From assembly GCF_000715075.1 (NCBI RefSeq), contig NC_134081.1:105388108-105452107 (forward strand): 64,000 nt of DNA. Direction: 5' to 3'. The DNA is from Nicotiana tabacum (Eukaryota; Streptophyta; Magnoliopsida; Solanales; Solanaceae). Made by a program: the position numbers and the translations under genes. The notes under the pieces are model-generated. The model saw nothing but the letters and a program-made list of their open reading frames with translations, was not told the origin of the DNA and made no database searches. Of this stretch, positions 33,662 to 46,100 are shown one piece after another (the stretch's first letter is position 1; each line of letters opens with the position of its first letter).

Positions 33662-34618
33662 TGTTGAGGTTTTGTATTTAAGATAAAATATTCTTAAAAT
33701 GAGGGTGAATGGGAAATGGAGAAAAAATAAAATTTTGAGTAAAATTTTAAGTTTCTCCCTCTTGACAATGAGACATTGTCCCATATTGGAAGAGGAAGAC
33801 ATTTTTGGTGGGTATATATATAATTGCTCTTCTTGTAGCTCTTAAAGAGTTAAGAAGAAAGCAAGCCTCGCGCCGTCGTCGTCGTCGCTCGCTCGGCTTC
33901 GGCTTCGGCTTCGGCTTCGGCTTTGGATTTGGATTTGGATTTGGATTTGGTCAAATGATCGATTGATTGATTAATTTTTTGGACCAAATTTATTTGTTAA
34001 TAGTAAATATTAACGTAAGATTATCCGCATTTGTAACGGATATTTTCCAATCCGTGTATTGACCATTTGGCAGCCGCCTAATGCTCTTCCCACCATGAAT
34101 GTGCTTGCTCCACAAACATGAATGTGCTTGCTCCACAAACATGTAATGCTTGCTCCACCATGGAGGGTGGACGTTTGGTCTTCTTCAACATTTTGCTGCT
34201 ATATATATGTGCAGCAGATGTTGAAGAAAGACACTAAACACACAACATACAATTCGCTCAACAAATTGGCTATACATTGCACTCATTCCTCTCAGCATTT
34301 CCATACGATTTTCTGAGTATATACTCCTTCTCCTTCGTTCTGCATTGTTTTTAACTTCAAACAAAGCAATTGTAAGTGTAATTTGCTACCGAACTTTGTG
34401 TTCGCTGAAACACTGGGGTTTGAAGTACCGCTACACCAGTGTGTTATTCGTTCTATCCTGGGAGGAAATAATCCATTACCTTGGGTACTAAGAGGGGATT
34501 AAATTCCTTAAGGAAACACTGTGAATTCAGTGGGCTCGAATTTATTATTGTTCATAACTTTAACTTATATTTTGCAGAATTATTATTTACAAATACAGCA
34601 ATATTGGCTGGAATAACA
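33662..34618 (+). repeat. Downstream LTR, full length
   Basis: 957 bp, the longest of the three LTRs of this family in the window. It includes TATATATAT near 34200, a GC-rich run of 'gtcgtc' then 'ggcttc' and 'ggattt' repeats (33873-33950), and a duplicated 'aatgtgcttgctccacaaac' phrase near 34099-34140. Confidence 0.95.
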
Positions 34619-34623
34619 AAATT

Positions 34624-36417
34624 TTAATAGCCGAAGAAAAAACGCTATGGAATATTCTCTTTATTCTTACATGATAAGATCAAACTCTTAGTATCACGAA
34701 TTTTTATTGTTTGCCTGTAATAGCTATTAGCTCATTCTCTATATATATTTTTTATGCTCAATCTTTCTGATTTCCTTTTTCAATCTAAGAGGTAAGCAAA
34801 GTGACTATTTGATGATAAACATGAGCGTTTAGAGGTGCTCAACCTTAATCATTTGATACACTAAGCATTTAATCACATACTTAACGATATTCCTCCTCAT
34901 ATCTTTTAACTAGTGATTTTTTCGCGCTTCGTGCGATTTTAGATTAAAGAAAATTATTTAACTGTGGCCCAAATAGCACACATGCGCTTCCTCTTCTGCG
35001 GGCAACAAGCGCTTCTATGCACACGCACCTGCGAAGTAAGTTTGCTTCTGCGCCCCCGGCCATCTTGGCCAACACCGCTTCTGCGACCTCTCCTTCGCAT
35101 CTACAACCTCGCAGGTGGGGAATATTCCTCACACCTGCGCTCCAAGGCCATCTCCACAAATCCTGCACCTACGATGACTCACCACATATGCGTAACCGCA
35201 TCTGCGGCCACTTCCTCGGCAAGTGCGATGACACCAGACTTTGGCTGCAACAGCATCCCTCTACGTCCAAATTTCAATCTATATTCAATCCGTCACCCGA
35301 GGCCCCCAGGGCCCATCCAAACATGCCAACATATCCTAAAATATGATACAAACTTAGTCAAACCCTCAAATCATATCAAACAATATCAAAACACTAATCG
35401 CACCCCAATTCAAGCCTATTGAAACCAATGAATTTTCAACTTATACAATCGATGCCGAAACTTATCAAACCAACTCTGATTGACCTCAAATTTTGCACAT
35501 AAGTCATAAATGACACAATGGGCCTATTCCAACTTTCAGAACCAAATTCTGAGGCCGGTAACCACAAAGTCAACTCTCGGTCAAACTTCTCAACTCTCCA
35601 AACTTCAACTTTTCCAATTTTCGCCAATTCAAGCCAAAATTAACTACGAACCTCCAAATCAATATCTGAATACACTCCTAAGTCCAAAATCACCATACGA
35701 AACTATCGGAACCATGAAAACTCCATTATGGAGTCATGTTCACATAAGTTGGCGTCCGGTTAACTCTTTCAACTTAGGCTTCCAACCTTGGGACTAAATG
35801 CCCAATTCATTCCTAAACATCCTCGAAACCACGCCATATGTGATTATGGAAAATTCGAACAAAATGAGACGAGCTAGAAATATATAGTAACAAGGATTTG
35901 CTACGCTTGAGAAGATCAGGAAAAAACTTACAGAAACATCCATAAATCTAGCTATAAAAAATTGAGCATAAGAGAATATTATAGTGGCTAATTTACTGTA
36001 GTAGTAAGCCTCAAGGAAGAGTCTTATTTTTGTCAAGTGAAAAAACTTCGTAAAAATAATATTAATAGTAAATTAACGGCTCAAAATAATTATAAAAGCA
36101 ACTAAAGTTAAGAGTCTAAATTAGAGAAAGGAAAAAAAAATAACCGTACTAAATTATCTTTATCCTTTGGGAAAAAATCTTTAGAAGGGCAGTTTTGGAA
36201 TAACGGTCAACTTGTTTCTACGTGACTTACAGATCACACGGGTTCGAAATGTGAAAACAACCAATAATGCTTGTATCAAGGTAGTGTGAGACCTTTTCTC
36301 GAACCATGTATGAACGTAAAATATTTTGTACACCGAGTTACCCTTTGTACTTTGGGGAAAAATCTTTACCCCACTTTCAGTCCATTATCACGAAATAGTC
36401 ACTTTTTGCAAGGACAT
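34624..36417. other. Degraded non-coding repeat DNA, possibly Gypsy-derived
   Basis: The stretch 34970-35240 is rich in 'gcttctgcg'/'cgcacctgcg' phrases. The stretch 35440-35840 carries sequences such as 'ttttgcacataagtcataaatg' that I associate with non-coding parts of Solanaceae Gypsy elements. I see no LTR pair or pol domain. The open frames at 34964-35422 follow from low stop density in a GC-richer repeat and are not genes. Confidence 0.4.
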
Positions 36418-36700
36418 TGTTAAAACTTGATTGACGAGCAAAATCACTGAAGATTATTTGAGTTCATAGTGAGCTCAGAGAGAGAGAGAGACGAAAGCTT
36501 CTAGGTTTTCTATTTTGCTCAAAAGTCCGAAAATAAAAATCTAGCCTTACAAAATATGTTGTTCCTCCTATCTATAAGTGGGTCAGTCCACTAATTACAC
36601 TACAGACTAAAATAAATACAATATGGGCTTCTGGGCTCAATAGTAAAAGAAAGAAATTAGCCCAATTGGTTAAGTGATATCATTTGCTTGTATCTCAACA
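36418..36700 (-). repeat. Downstream (3') LTR of the 36.4-41.9 kb Copia
   Basis: 283 bp from TGTTAAAACTTG to TATCTCAACA on the plus strand. It includes a GAGAGA microsatellite that is longer here than in its partner. Confidence 0.92.
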
Positions 36701-38289
36701 CTCCCCGGCAAGTTGGGGGGTGAGATAACCCCCAACTTGCGAAGATGCAGATGATGAATAGCTCCCCCCAACGATTTAGTGAACATATCAGCAAGCTGAT
36801 TGGCACTGGAAGTGTGAAGCAGCTGAAGCAGACCTTCATTCAACTTGGTGCAAACAAAATGGCAATCCAACTCAATGTGCTTGGTGCGCTCATGGACGAC
36901 AGGGTTCTTAGCAATGTGGATGGTTGGCTGGTTATCACAAAACAGAATAACAGGAGAAGAAAAGACAACACCAAAATCAGAAAGAAGCATGCAAACCCAA
37001 GTGATTTCAGCAGTGGCCTTACTCATAGACCTGTATTCGGCCTCTGCAGATGACAAAGAGACTACAGATTGCTTCTTGGACTTCCAGCCGACAAGACATC
37101 CCCCTAATAGAATGCAAAACCCATTGATGGACTTCCTATTGTCCGGGCAAGAACCCCAATCACTATCACAATATACACTGAGAGAAAGATCAGGAGAATT
37201 ATTGTAGAAAACACCAAAATCAAGAGTACCCTTGAGATACTTGAGCAAACGTAAAGCAGCCTGCATGTGAGGAAGGCAAGACTTCTGCATAAACTGACTT
37301 AAATGTTGCACTGCAAAGCAAATATCAGGTCTTGTATGGGTTAAGAAATTGAGTTTACCCACTAAACACCTATAAGTCTCAGGATTGGGCAGGGGATCAC
37401 CATGATCAGCCTGCAGCTTGTCATGCATCTCAAGAGGAGATATAACTGAAGAACAATCATAGGAGTGGAACTCTTTGAGGAGATCATGCATAAATTTTTT
37501 CTGATGCAGCAACACCCCACCCTCAGAATACAACACTTCAATACCCAGAAAATAGTTAAGATGGCCTAAATCCTTAATCTTAAATTGATCATGGAGGAAG
37601 CTTTTCACAACATCAATCTCACACATATCTGTCCCAGTGATGATGATATCATCAATATATACCACTAAGAGTACTAAGGTATTACCAGAACCCTTAGTAA
37701 AAAGTGAATAATCATTGAAAGAATGCACATAACCTCTAGAGGACAAAATTTGAGACAACTTGGCATACCATTGCCTTGAAGCTTGCCTCAAACTATACAA
37801 AGATCTTTTCAGTTTACAAACCAAAGGAGTGGAAGTAGAAGCAGAAGATGCAGTATATACTGAAAGATCAGGTAGGAGCTTCATAAAAACTTCTTCATCT
37901 AAGTCCCCATGCAAGAAAGCATTATTAACATCTAGTTGGAAAAGTGGCCAATTTCTTTTAACAGCTACAACAATCAAAGTTTTAATAGTAGACATTTTAA
38001 CTACAGATGAAAAGGTTTCATTGAAATCTATGCCTTCAACTTTTGTATCACCTCTAACCACAAGCCTAGCTTTATATCTTTCTATACTCCCATCAGCTTT
38101 GTACTTAATTTTGTATACCCATTTGCAGCCAATTGGTTTCTTGCCTTTGGGTAACTCAACTATGTCCCAAGTACCATTAGTCTCCAATGCCTCAAACTCT
38201 TTTCTCATAGCATTCTGCCACTCAGGGATAACTTCTGCCTGAGAATAAGTAGTAGGCTCAAATGCATGATGCTCACTAGAAGTAGACAC
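36670..38289 (-). pseudogene. Copia RT and RNase H, long open frame
   Basis: 539 residues open without interruption. RT motifs: [40 protein letters not shown], and a catalytic box YIDDIIITG instead of the commoner YVDD. RNase H motifs: [39 protein letters not shown] and LFCDNQPTIHIAKNPV. The frame runs to the polypurine tract and just into the LTR. Integrity of this part contrasts with the broken gag-protease half. Confidence 0.9.
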
Positions 38290-38480
38290 AACAGTTGAAT
38301 TAGCAGACCTGGAGCTAGGATTAGGGAGGGTGCAGACATAATTCTGTAGATAAGAATGAGGATTGTGAGTCCTAGATGATCTCCTTAAAGGAGGGAAATC
38401 AGATTCAGAGAAAGAAAAGGGGAGATTTGAGGAAGTAAGAGAGTTGGGACTAGAAGAAACAGGGAGATTAGAGTTGTTGT

Positions 38481-39350
38481 TCAGAGTATTTCAGAATCAG
38501 AAGGAGCAGGATTAGAGGGATGAGGAGAAGCAGGGGATGTTGATGATGGGACAGGGTAAAATAGATCATGGGAGAGTGAAGAATGTTGCTTAACAGTGTG
38601 ATCAAAGCAGGTAAAAAATGGCATATTTGACATGGTAGGGGAAGAAGATCCAAATTTAACAAAAGGAAAGACATGTTCATGAATTATAACATCTCTGGAG
38701 ATAAGACAGACTTTATTCTGTAAATCATACAGCTTATAGCCTTTCTTCCCAAAGGGATAACCAATGAACACACAGGGAATGACCTTAGGCTGCAGTTTGT
38801 CCCTATGAGGTTTTGGAACAGTTGAGTAACATAAGCAGCCAAAAGCTCTAAGATTTGAGTATGTAGGGAATTTGTTATATAAGATCTCATAGGGACTCTT
38901 GTCCTTTAACACACTATAAGGAAACTTATTTATCAAGTAGGTGGCTGTGAGTATGCAGTCTCCCCAAAATCTAAGAGGGAGACCAGATTGGAAAAGAAGA
39001 GCTCTAGCAGTTTCTAAAAGATGTCTGTGTTTCCTTTCCACAACTCCATTTTGTTGTGGAGTGTGAGGATATGTTGTCTGATGCAATATCCCTTTCTCAG
39101 AAAATTTTTTTGATCCAAGAGTGTTGGATCCCACCTCCAAGGCATTATCACTTCTTACATGTTGAACTTTCAATTGGAATTGAGTTTCAGTCATAGCAAT
39201 GAAGGCTTTTAAGAGGTCAAAAGCATTGCTTTTGGCTCCCATTAGGTGGGTCCAGGTGGCTCTTGAAAAGTCATCAATAATGGTCATAAAATATTTGGAG
39301 CCAGTATAGGTAGGAGAGTGATATGGACCCCAGGTGTCAATGTGGATCAA
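38481..39350 (-). pseudogene. Copia integrase segment
   Basis: 289 residues opening at MIHIDTWGPY. The core has FMTIIDDFSRATW, VQHVRSDNALE and NGVVERKHRHLLETARALL, giving the catalytic Asp, Asp and Glu. The C-terminal part includes PCVFIGYPFGKKGYKLYDL and a Ser/Pro-rich linker. The zinc-binding half lies just upstream (CPICPLARQ near 39415) but is cut off by a stop. Confidence 0.88.
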
Positions 39351-39515
39351 CTGAAAAGGCCTTGTGGATTGTATACTACTATCAGGAAATGGTAATCTTG
39401 TTTGTCTGGCTAGTGGACATATTGGGCAAGAAAAAGATTGTTTGGAAGATAACTATGAACCAAGCATAGAGATATGTTTCATTCTAGAAAAAGGAATATG
39501 CCCAAGCCTATAATG

Positions 39516-41280
39516 TCAAACCACATCCATTTTATTGATATTATTCAGAATTGCATCAGTATTTACATGTGTTTCATCAGCATCAGCAACATTGACATTC
39601 TTTACATTTGCTTGTATCTCAGGGAAAACACAAACAGGGGAAATAACAGGGGGAATAACAGGGGAAGTAATACTAGAAGAGTAATTGGATGTAGTACTGG
39701 GAGAAGTAACATGAGGAAGTAGGAGCTTATAGAGATTGTGGTCCAGTTTACTAAGAACCAGAGGCATCTTCAGAGAAGGGGCATGTATAGCACAAAGAAT
39801 TCTGGTAAATAGAACAATCCTATTGTATTGTTCTAACAACTTATGAACTGAAATTAGATTGTATTGAAAAGAAGGAATATAAAGAATATGATGAATTGTG
39901 AAATTTGAAAACAAGGTCAAAGATCCTACTAAATGAACTTTGACTTTGTAACCATTTGGTAGAGAAACTAGACAAGGCATAGGTAGTGTTTTCAGATTAA
40001 AGAGTAAATCCTTATGAGAAGTCATGTGGTCAAAAGCTCCAAAGTTTATTATCCAAACAAAACTATCTACTTGTGAAAGCATGCATGACTTGAGCAGAAT
40101 ACTTTCTGATAACAGCTTACCAGCAAAGTTAGCAGAAGCCATCAGAGTGGGAGTAGAGGAGGAATCAGCAGATACATGAGATTGTTGTAGTAATATCATC
40201 AGCTGGGAGAATTGACCTTGTGTTAAACCAGGAACCATTGAAACATTACTAGATTCAGATGACTTGACAGAATCAGGAACCATACTAGAATCCACATTAG
40301 TAGGAGGGCAAGGAGAGTTCACTTCAACATGAGCTGCAGTTTTCCTACTGCCAGGCCCTTTTGTGAACTTAAAATTTGAAGGATACCCATGTAGCTTGTA
40401 GCACTTGTCAATGGTGTGACCTGGTTTCTTACAATATTTGCATGTTAGGGCTCTTTGAGTATCAAAATTGACTCTGTAAGGAAAACCTTGCTTAGACACC
40501 CCAGCATTGAAAGAGGCAGATGTAGGGAGAAACTAAGGAGAGGTAGAAACCTGCCTCTACTTCTCATCTAACAACAATATACTGTAGACAGTGCTCACAG
40601 ATGGAAAATGCTTAATCATGAATATATTGCTTCTAGTTTGCACATATATATCATTGAGACCCATCAAAAATTTATACACCTTTTGAACATCATCATCTTT
40701 CTGATAATCAGATTTGAACCCACAATTGCTACAGGACCTGACTATACTGATTCACAAGGCATCAATTTCATCCCACAATTGCTTAATTTTGTTGAACTAT
40801 GAAGCAATATCAAGTGATCCTTGTGAGATGTGAGCAAGTTATTTCTTAAGCTCAAATACCCTTGCAGCATCTGCTTGACCATATCTTTCCTCCAACTCAC
40901 TCCAAATATCTTTGGCAAGTTCAGAGTACTCAACACTACGAGCAATGTCTTTGGACAGGGAGTTGGTTAACCAAGAGACGACCAAATCATTACACCTCTG
41001 CCACTGTCTCGCCAAGGGAGAACTGTCAGGAGGCTTAACTGAAGATCCATTAATGAAATCCAGTTTATTTCTAACAGACAAGGCCACAAGGATGGTTCGT
41101 CTCCAACTCCCATACCCAGTACCATCAAAAGGGTACAGAAACTAAAGAAGACCTTAAAACATCAGACGGATGCACATAAAAGGAATGACATGGATGCGTA
41201 TAATCATCCTCATGAAAAACTTAACGAGAAGTATTAGAACGAACAGTTAGTAACGCAAATGTGGAATCATCATTCGGCAT
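39516..41280 (-). pseudogene. Copia gag and protease, broken
   Basis: From the ATG at 41280 (MPNDDSTFALLTVRS) the gag frame hits a stop after about 19 codons and resumes. The 40839-41087 piece carries the UBN2 signature (NSLSKDIARSVEYSELAKDI). The 39516-40499 piece holds the zinc knuckle CKYCKKPGHTIDKCYKLHGY and the protease region. There the usual Asp-Ser-Gly triad reads Asn-Phe-Gly (WIINFGAFDHMTSHK), so the catalytic Asp is lost. Confidence 0.85.
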
Positions 41281-41673
41281 TTTGTACACAATTAATCAGG
41301 AAAAGATACGCACACAAACAAACAATGAGGAGAGATAACTAAGGTTACCAAATTTCCTTCGTGACCGGAAGGAACAACGGCCTTGTAAAACAAAATCAGT
41401 GGCAAGGACGAGCAAACCCTAGCTGAATGAGCAGTTTCAGAAATCACCAAACCCTAGGTTGAGAAAGACGCCTCAGATAATATCAAAATAAGTTCGATCA
41501 ATCAACAGTCGTCGTCAACACCGGAAAAACTCAAAACAGTGATGAAAAACTCGTCGAAAAAGCTCAGAATCGCGAAGAAGCAGCGAAACCTCAAAACTCC
41601 GATGAAAATGTGTGAGGGTAACATCGGACGAGAGGTAATTACCCAATCTATCCAGATCTGGGCTCTGATACTA

Positions 41674-41947
41674 TGTTAAAACTTAATTGACGGGCAAAAT
41701 CACTGAAGATTATTTGAGTTCATAGTGAGTTCAGAGAGAGAGACGGAAGCTTCTAGGTTTTCTATTTTGCTCAAAAGTCCGAAAATGAAAATCTAGCCTT
41801 ACAAAATATTTTGTTCCTCCTATCTATAAGTGGGTCAGTCCACTAATTACACTACAGACTAAAATAAATACAATGTAGGCTTCTGGGCCCAATAGTAAAA
41901 AAAAGAAATTAGCCCAATTGATTAAGTGATATCATTTTCTTGTATCA
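41674..41947 (-). repeat. Upstream (5') LTR of the 36.4-41.9 kb Copia, outer end lost
   Basis: Matches 36418-36692 and then diverges after CTTGTATC, so about 8 terminal bases are missing or changed. The inner edge is followed on the minus strand by the primer-binding site. Confidence 0.88.
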
Positions 41948-42510
41948 TCCTTACACCTCCTTGGGCACTCTGTCTCATTTTCCTTTCCCCTAAAAATCAA
42001 ACGCCATACTTTTACACCCAAAGTGGAACCAACCAAAAGTTGGTTCTTTTTGTGTAAGGATTTAATGTCTACACTTCTAGGTTCATTTCTTGAATGTCTT
42101 AGTTTTCTTGTGACGTGTTTTATTGCCACAACACAATTAGCTAAGAGGGATATATAGAGGATACTCAATGATCAAGAAAAATCAGATCTTCGGAGTCGTT
42201 TTAAAAGGGGACCATTGGACAAATATGTCAATTCTCGTAACACATCTTTGAATACAAATATCGAACACTAATACTGTCTAATCATTTGCATTAATGAGGA
42301 CCTGACACGTTAAAGATAATTATAAAGGTATATGATAATGATATGGGATAAATAATTGCCTATCACTATAGGAATTATTTTTTTTGCCTGCTTTGTTAAT
42401 TTGAAATATGATAAAAGCAACATAATGAAATGAAGATGTTCCACAAGTTGTGAACCCCACCACATGCAAGGCTCTTATGCAGCCTCATTTATTTATTGTG
42501 AAAGAGACTA
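41948..42510. other. Short intergenic stretch
   Basis: No gene or repeat with definable ends was seen between the third Copia and the next MITE. Confidence 0.45.
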
Positions 42511-42842
42511 ATAGCCTATTTGGTCAAAACAAATTTAGGTCATATGTGTTTTTTTTTTTCAAAAATTGAGGTGTTTGGCCAAGTTTTTTTAAAAAAAAAA
42601 AAAAAAATTCAGAAGAAACAGAAGTTGTTTTTGAGAAGAAAAAAAAATAACTTCTCTCCAAAAGTACCTTTGAGAAAAATACACTTAGAAGTAATTTTTA
42701 AAAACTTAGCCAAACACTGATTACTTCTCAAAAGTGATTTTTAAATTAATTAATCAAACACAAACTGCTTATCACCAAAAATACTTTAAAAAAAATATTT
42801 TTCAAAATAAACTGATTTTAGAAGCTTGGCCAAACATGCTAT
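42511..42842. mobile_element. MITE-like element with imperfect inverted ends
   Basis: The left end ATAGCCTATTTGGTCAAA and the inverse of the right end (ATAGCATGTTTGGCCAAG) match at most positions. Phrases of the 'gtttggccaag' and 'cttagccaaac' type recur inside in both orientations, so the transcript would fold into a long hairpin. A convincing target duplication was not found. Confidence 0.65.
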
Positions 42843-43105
42843 AAAATCATATATGAGGGGCTAAAATTTGTGGCACGCTAAAAAATTAAAGAATACACAA
42901 ACAATTTTTATGATATATCACCCTTGGCATGATAATATCTTAAAGAAAATTAGACTTTACAGTTAGACCTTAACTGAGTGCATAAACCAAACCCCAAATG
43001 CATCATAAACGTAACAGACTAAGATGCTGCAGCAAAATTATATATCCTTACACTTTAATAAACGAATTTATATTACATTACAACAAATATAATTGAATTA
43101 AAAGG
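42843..43105. other. Probable 3' UTR of the PP2C gene
   Basis: AT-rich non-coding DNA just downstream of the PP2C stop on the minus strand. Confidence 0.4.
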
Positions 43106-46100
43106 TTAGGGTCTAGGCCTCTCTTCAGAAAATCTTGGAAGCTGAACGAGGGAGTTTACCCGAGTGACACCTTCTAATCCTGACCAGTTCTCATCTTCAG
43201 TTGCCACGGTTTCTTGATTTGCTTCTGCTTCTGCTACAATTCGTTTGTAGGCGCTGTTCTCTTCAGCTGATCTGACGGTAAAGTTTCTCTGAAGAGATGG
43301 CTCGGAATTCTGTCCATCCTCTGATTCTACAGCATTACCAGAATGGTTGCTCTGAAGTGTAGCAGAAGAGAAACATTGGTCTTCGTTGTCAGATTCAACA
43401 TCCATTTTCCCGTCCAAGAATAGGCACACAACTGCACAATCATCCATCTTTGATGTTGGATATTTGGTTTTCCATTCGCGTGCAGCGGAGTCGACCAGGA
43501 TTCTGGCAGCTGACGCTCGTGTAGGGGCTGATGACACTATCTCAACCACTTCCTCGTTACTCAAGACGTCCCAAACCTGCAGCCATATAAATCTTCAACT
43601 CAGAAACAGTAAATGAGGCCAAAACCTCAGATTTTTAAGTATTGCATAGTACTTTAATGCATTTTTCTAAACGCTAGCTTTTGCCGGGGAACTCTTTTTA
43701 ATTGGATCACCAGTCCTAGCATGGACCAGATACTGGATCACAGCTTGGTTCAGGTTCATCTTTAATGAAAGCCCCAGAGAGGAGCACTATTAGATAAGGA
43801 TTGGAGAGTAACCAGAAAATCACTTTGACAAGAAGCAACATATGACCAAGATGAAAGCAGATCACATATATTCTAGGATCGAAAAGCTCTATACAGTAGT
43901 CTAATTGAAAGAACTTCAAATGAAGAAAAAAAGAGAGCAAGAAAGCCTTCATTCAAGAATAGTGCAGGAAATATAAATGCCAACAGGAATCACTAAGGAA
44001 ATTTTCCGACCATGTTCTGTTTACTTCAACTAAAGAATAAGAAAAAGTCTGTACTGAAACAAGACATTGCTTAAGGAAGCAGTAGAGTAGAGTTCCAATA
44101 AGGAAGGATCGTCTTTCCAGATCTTCTCTAGTAATCAGAAATTCCTGTTCATATTTTCCAATCTAGACTGCAGTGAAGTTAAAAAGTTATTTCATATATT
44201 TCATCCAGTAACCAGAATCAAGAAAGCCATATTAGAACTCTCGTTGAGTACAATATCCATTAGGTCAATGGAAAAGCTATGTCTATGTCATCACTCATCA
44301 GAACTCGGCATTGCCAGGTATAAAAGGAATTCGCATAATCATGTCATTAGCAATTAAGGAAATAAAGGGATCTTTATAATTTCAGGATGGGAAAATCATG
44401 CCCAAAAAGACAATTGTCTGGAGATTTATATCAGGAGATAAGAGTTCCAGGATTGAGATGGAAACAGAATCAACCACTTCGCGGAAAAGGAAGTTATAGA
44501 AATTCAACAAGCTCACTTTTAGTTTCCTTACAGGAATTTCAAGAAGACCATAAAGTATACCAAAGTAGGTCGTGTGTAATAGAATTATTTTCTACTTTTG
44601 GAAACCAAAATTGCGAAGGATTTATCTAAAGATTCTTAATATATGATGCAATTCAAAAGCTCCTTTGTCTCCAGCAGCAGGAGCAGTCTTTTATCCAGAA
44701 TAAACTCTACAGCTGTCAAATATCCGCAAAAATATTACTAACAGTTAAGCCAAGTGCACTCTTTACAGTCTTAGCAAGGCAGATGCTAAAACTAATCACA
44801 GGTCCTTCCGCCAATCGGGCTGAATGTTAATACCTCGTGCAAAATCTAGCAGATTTTAAGGACCAGCTTCTCCCCTTTCTTCCACCAAACCAGAAAGCCC
44901 CAGAATAGACCGCCTATCGAAACAGGATGAGCTAATACCTTTCAAAGTACACAGGTGACTATCACCTATGAGGAGTCTAGACACATTTAATTAAAGAAAA
45001 TCAGACTCCTTTCCTCTAAATACAGGATATGAACGTCTGTCCAACATGCGGATTCGCATACAACCTAAATGCTTCTTTCTTCCGCCAAAATAGAAAGGTA
45101 TTGACTAGCCAACCTAACTTGAACAGTCACCTAATACCTTTATACCATACTAACAAAAGAAAGCCACTTCACAATGAATCATAAAATTTAGAAGAATGAC
45201 AACTGAATGTGGTAGCAACATTGGTAACAATTGCTGGGACTTAAACTCTGAATGCCCAACTGATAGAGGAAGTTCAATAGGCTAGATTATATATGCTGAA
45301 TCATCTTTTCCATTTGGATGCTCACTTTTAGGAGATGAATTGTCTATATTATATTTCAAAGTTACCTCTTTTCTCCAGATCATTACAGGTGGCATTTCAA
45401 ACAAGTCAAAAAAATCTGAGATACACAAAGTTTGTCACAATCATCAAAATACAACTACAAATAACAGGGTAGGTAGATGGTTACAGAAATCTTATTAGAA
45501 TTTAATAAAACTTGACATGCTTAATTTGAGTTTGAATTAAACTACTTCGACAAAATGATATCTAAGTTAGCAAACTATATAAAGATTTCGAGACGGCTAC
45601 ATACCCCATCAGAAGCTAGAACAATGAACTTGTCCCTTTCGGTAAGAGTACGGTGAGAAAATTCTGGAACAGAAATCACACCATATTCCTTCAAGCAGAA
45701 ATCCCCAAATGCCCGAGCCATTGCTAAACCAGGGGCATCATCAAATGGCAGCCACACTCTCTGCACCTCAGGCTCATCTTGCAATGCAAAAACCCGACCT
45801 TTACATCGTTTTATCCTCTCAGCTTCCTCTGGCACAAAGAACACTACATCAACAAAGAGAATCCAGAGAGAGATCACATACCATAAAAGATTGGCTATCA
45901 TATAGACATACTTGGTAAATCGGGCTTCAGATCAACAGTCAATTGAACTGCTATCATTGAATCATTATTGTCCTTTGATGCCAAGATTGCCCGAGAATCA
46001 CCAATATAGCCCATAAACAGGTTTGCACCCTTGTGACACAAAATATTAAAAAGAAGCTTAGAAGAAAAGAGAATGAAAGAAACTCCATGGACAATCAAAC

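Larger units (their letters stand above)
28297..34618 (+). mobile_element. Full-length Ty1/Copia retrotransposon, nearly intact
   Basis: A 6.3-kb element with LTRs at 28297-28978 and 33662-34618, TG/CA ends and a perfect AAATT duplication (28292-28296 and 34619-34623). A purine-rich tract (GTGGGGGAT) precedes the downstream LTR. Gag, protease, integrase, RT and RNase H follow in Copia order on the plus strand. Two coding lesions are visible: a single-base frame change near 30250 and an in-frame TAA at 31765-31767. A 0.55-kb non-coding stretch separates the end of pol from the downstream LTR. The usual initiator-Met primer-binding site is absent after the upstream LTR. Confidence 0.96.
36418..41947 (-). 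mobile_element. Ty1/Copia retrotransposon, older copy, minus strand
   Basis: LTRs at 36418-36700 (283 bp) and from 41674 to about 41947, where the outer few bases no longer match. The minus strand shows an initiator-Met type primer-binding site (TATCAGAGCCC) inside 41674. A GCCGGGGAG tract precedes the LTR at 36700. Gag, protease, integrase and RT/RNase H are all recognisable. By eye the LTRs differ at about a dozen positions plus a small GA-repeat indel. No matching 5-bp target duplication was found (GACAT lies left of 36418 only). Confidence 0.92.

Noticed and set aside
28297..34618. Possibility of an integrated plant pararetrovirus
   Set aside because: The order gag, protease, integrase, RT, RNase H with LTRs and a 5-bp target duplication is that of a Ty1/Copia retrotransposon; no movement protein or viral layout is present.
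34964..35422. 152-residue open frame on plus and an overlapping frame on minus
   Set aside because: No domain and no conserved motif; the region looks like repetitive non-coding retrotransposon DNA with low stop density.
45575..45901. Stand-alone 108-residue protein starting at 45901
   Set aside because: It is exon 4 of the PP2C gene extended into introns on both sides.
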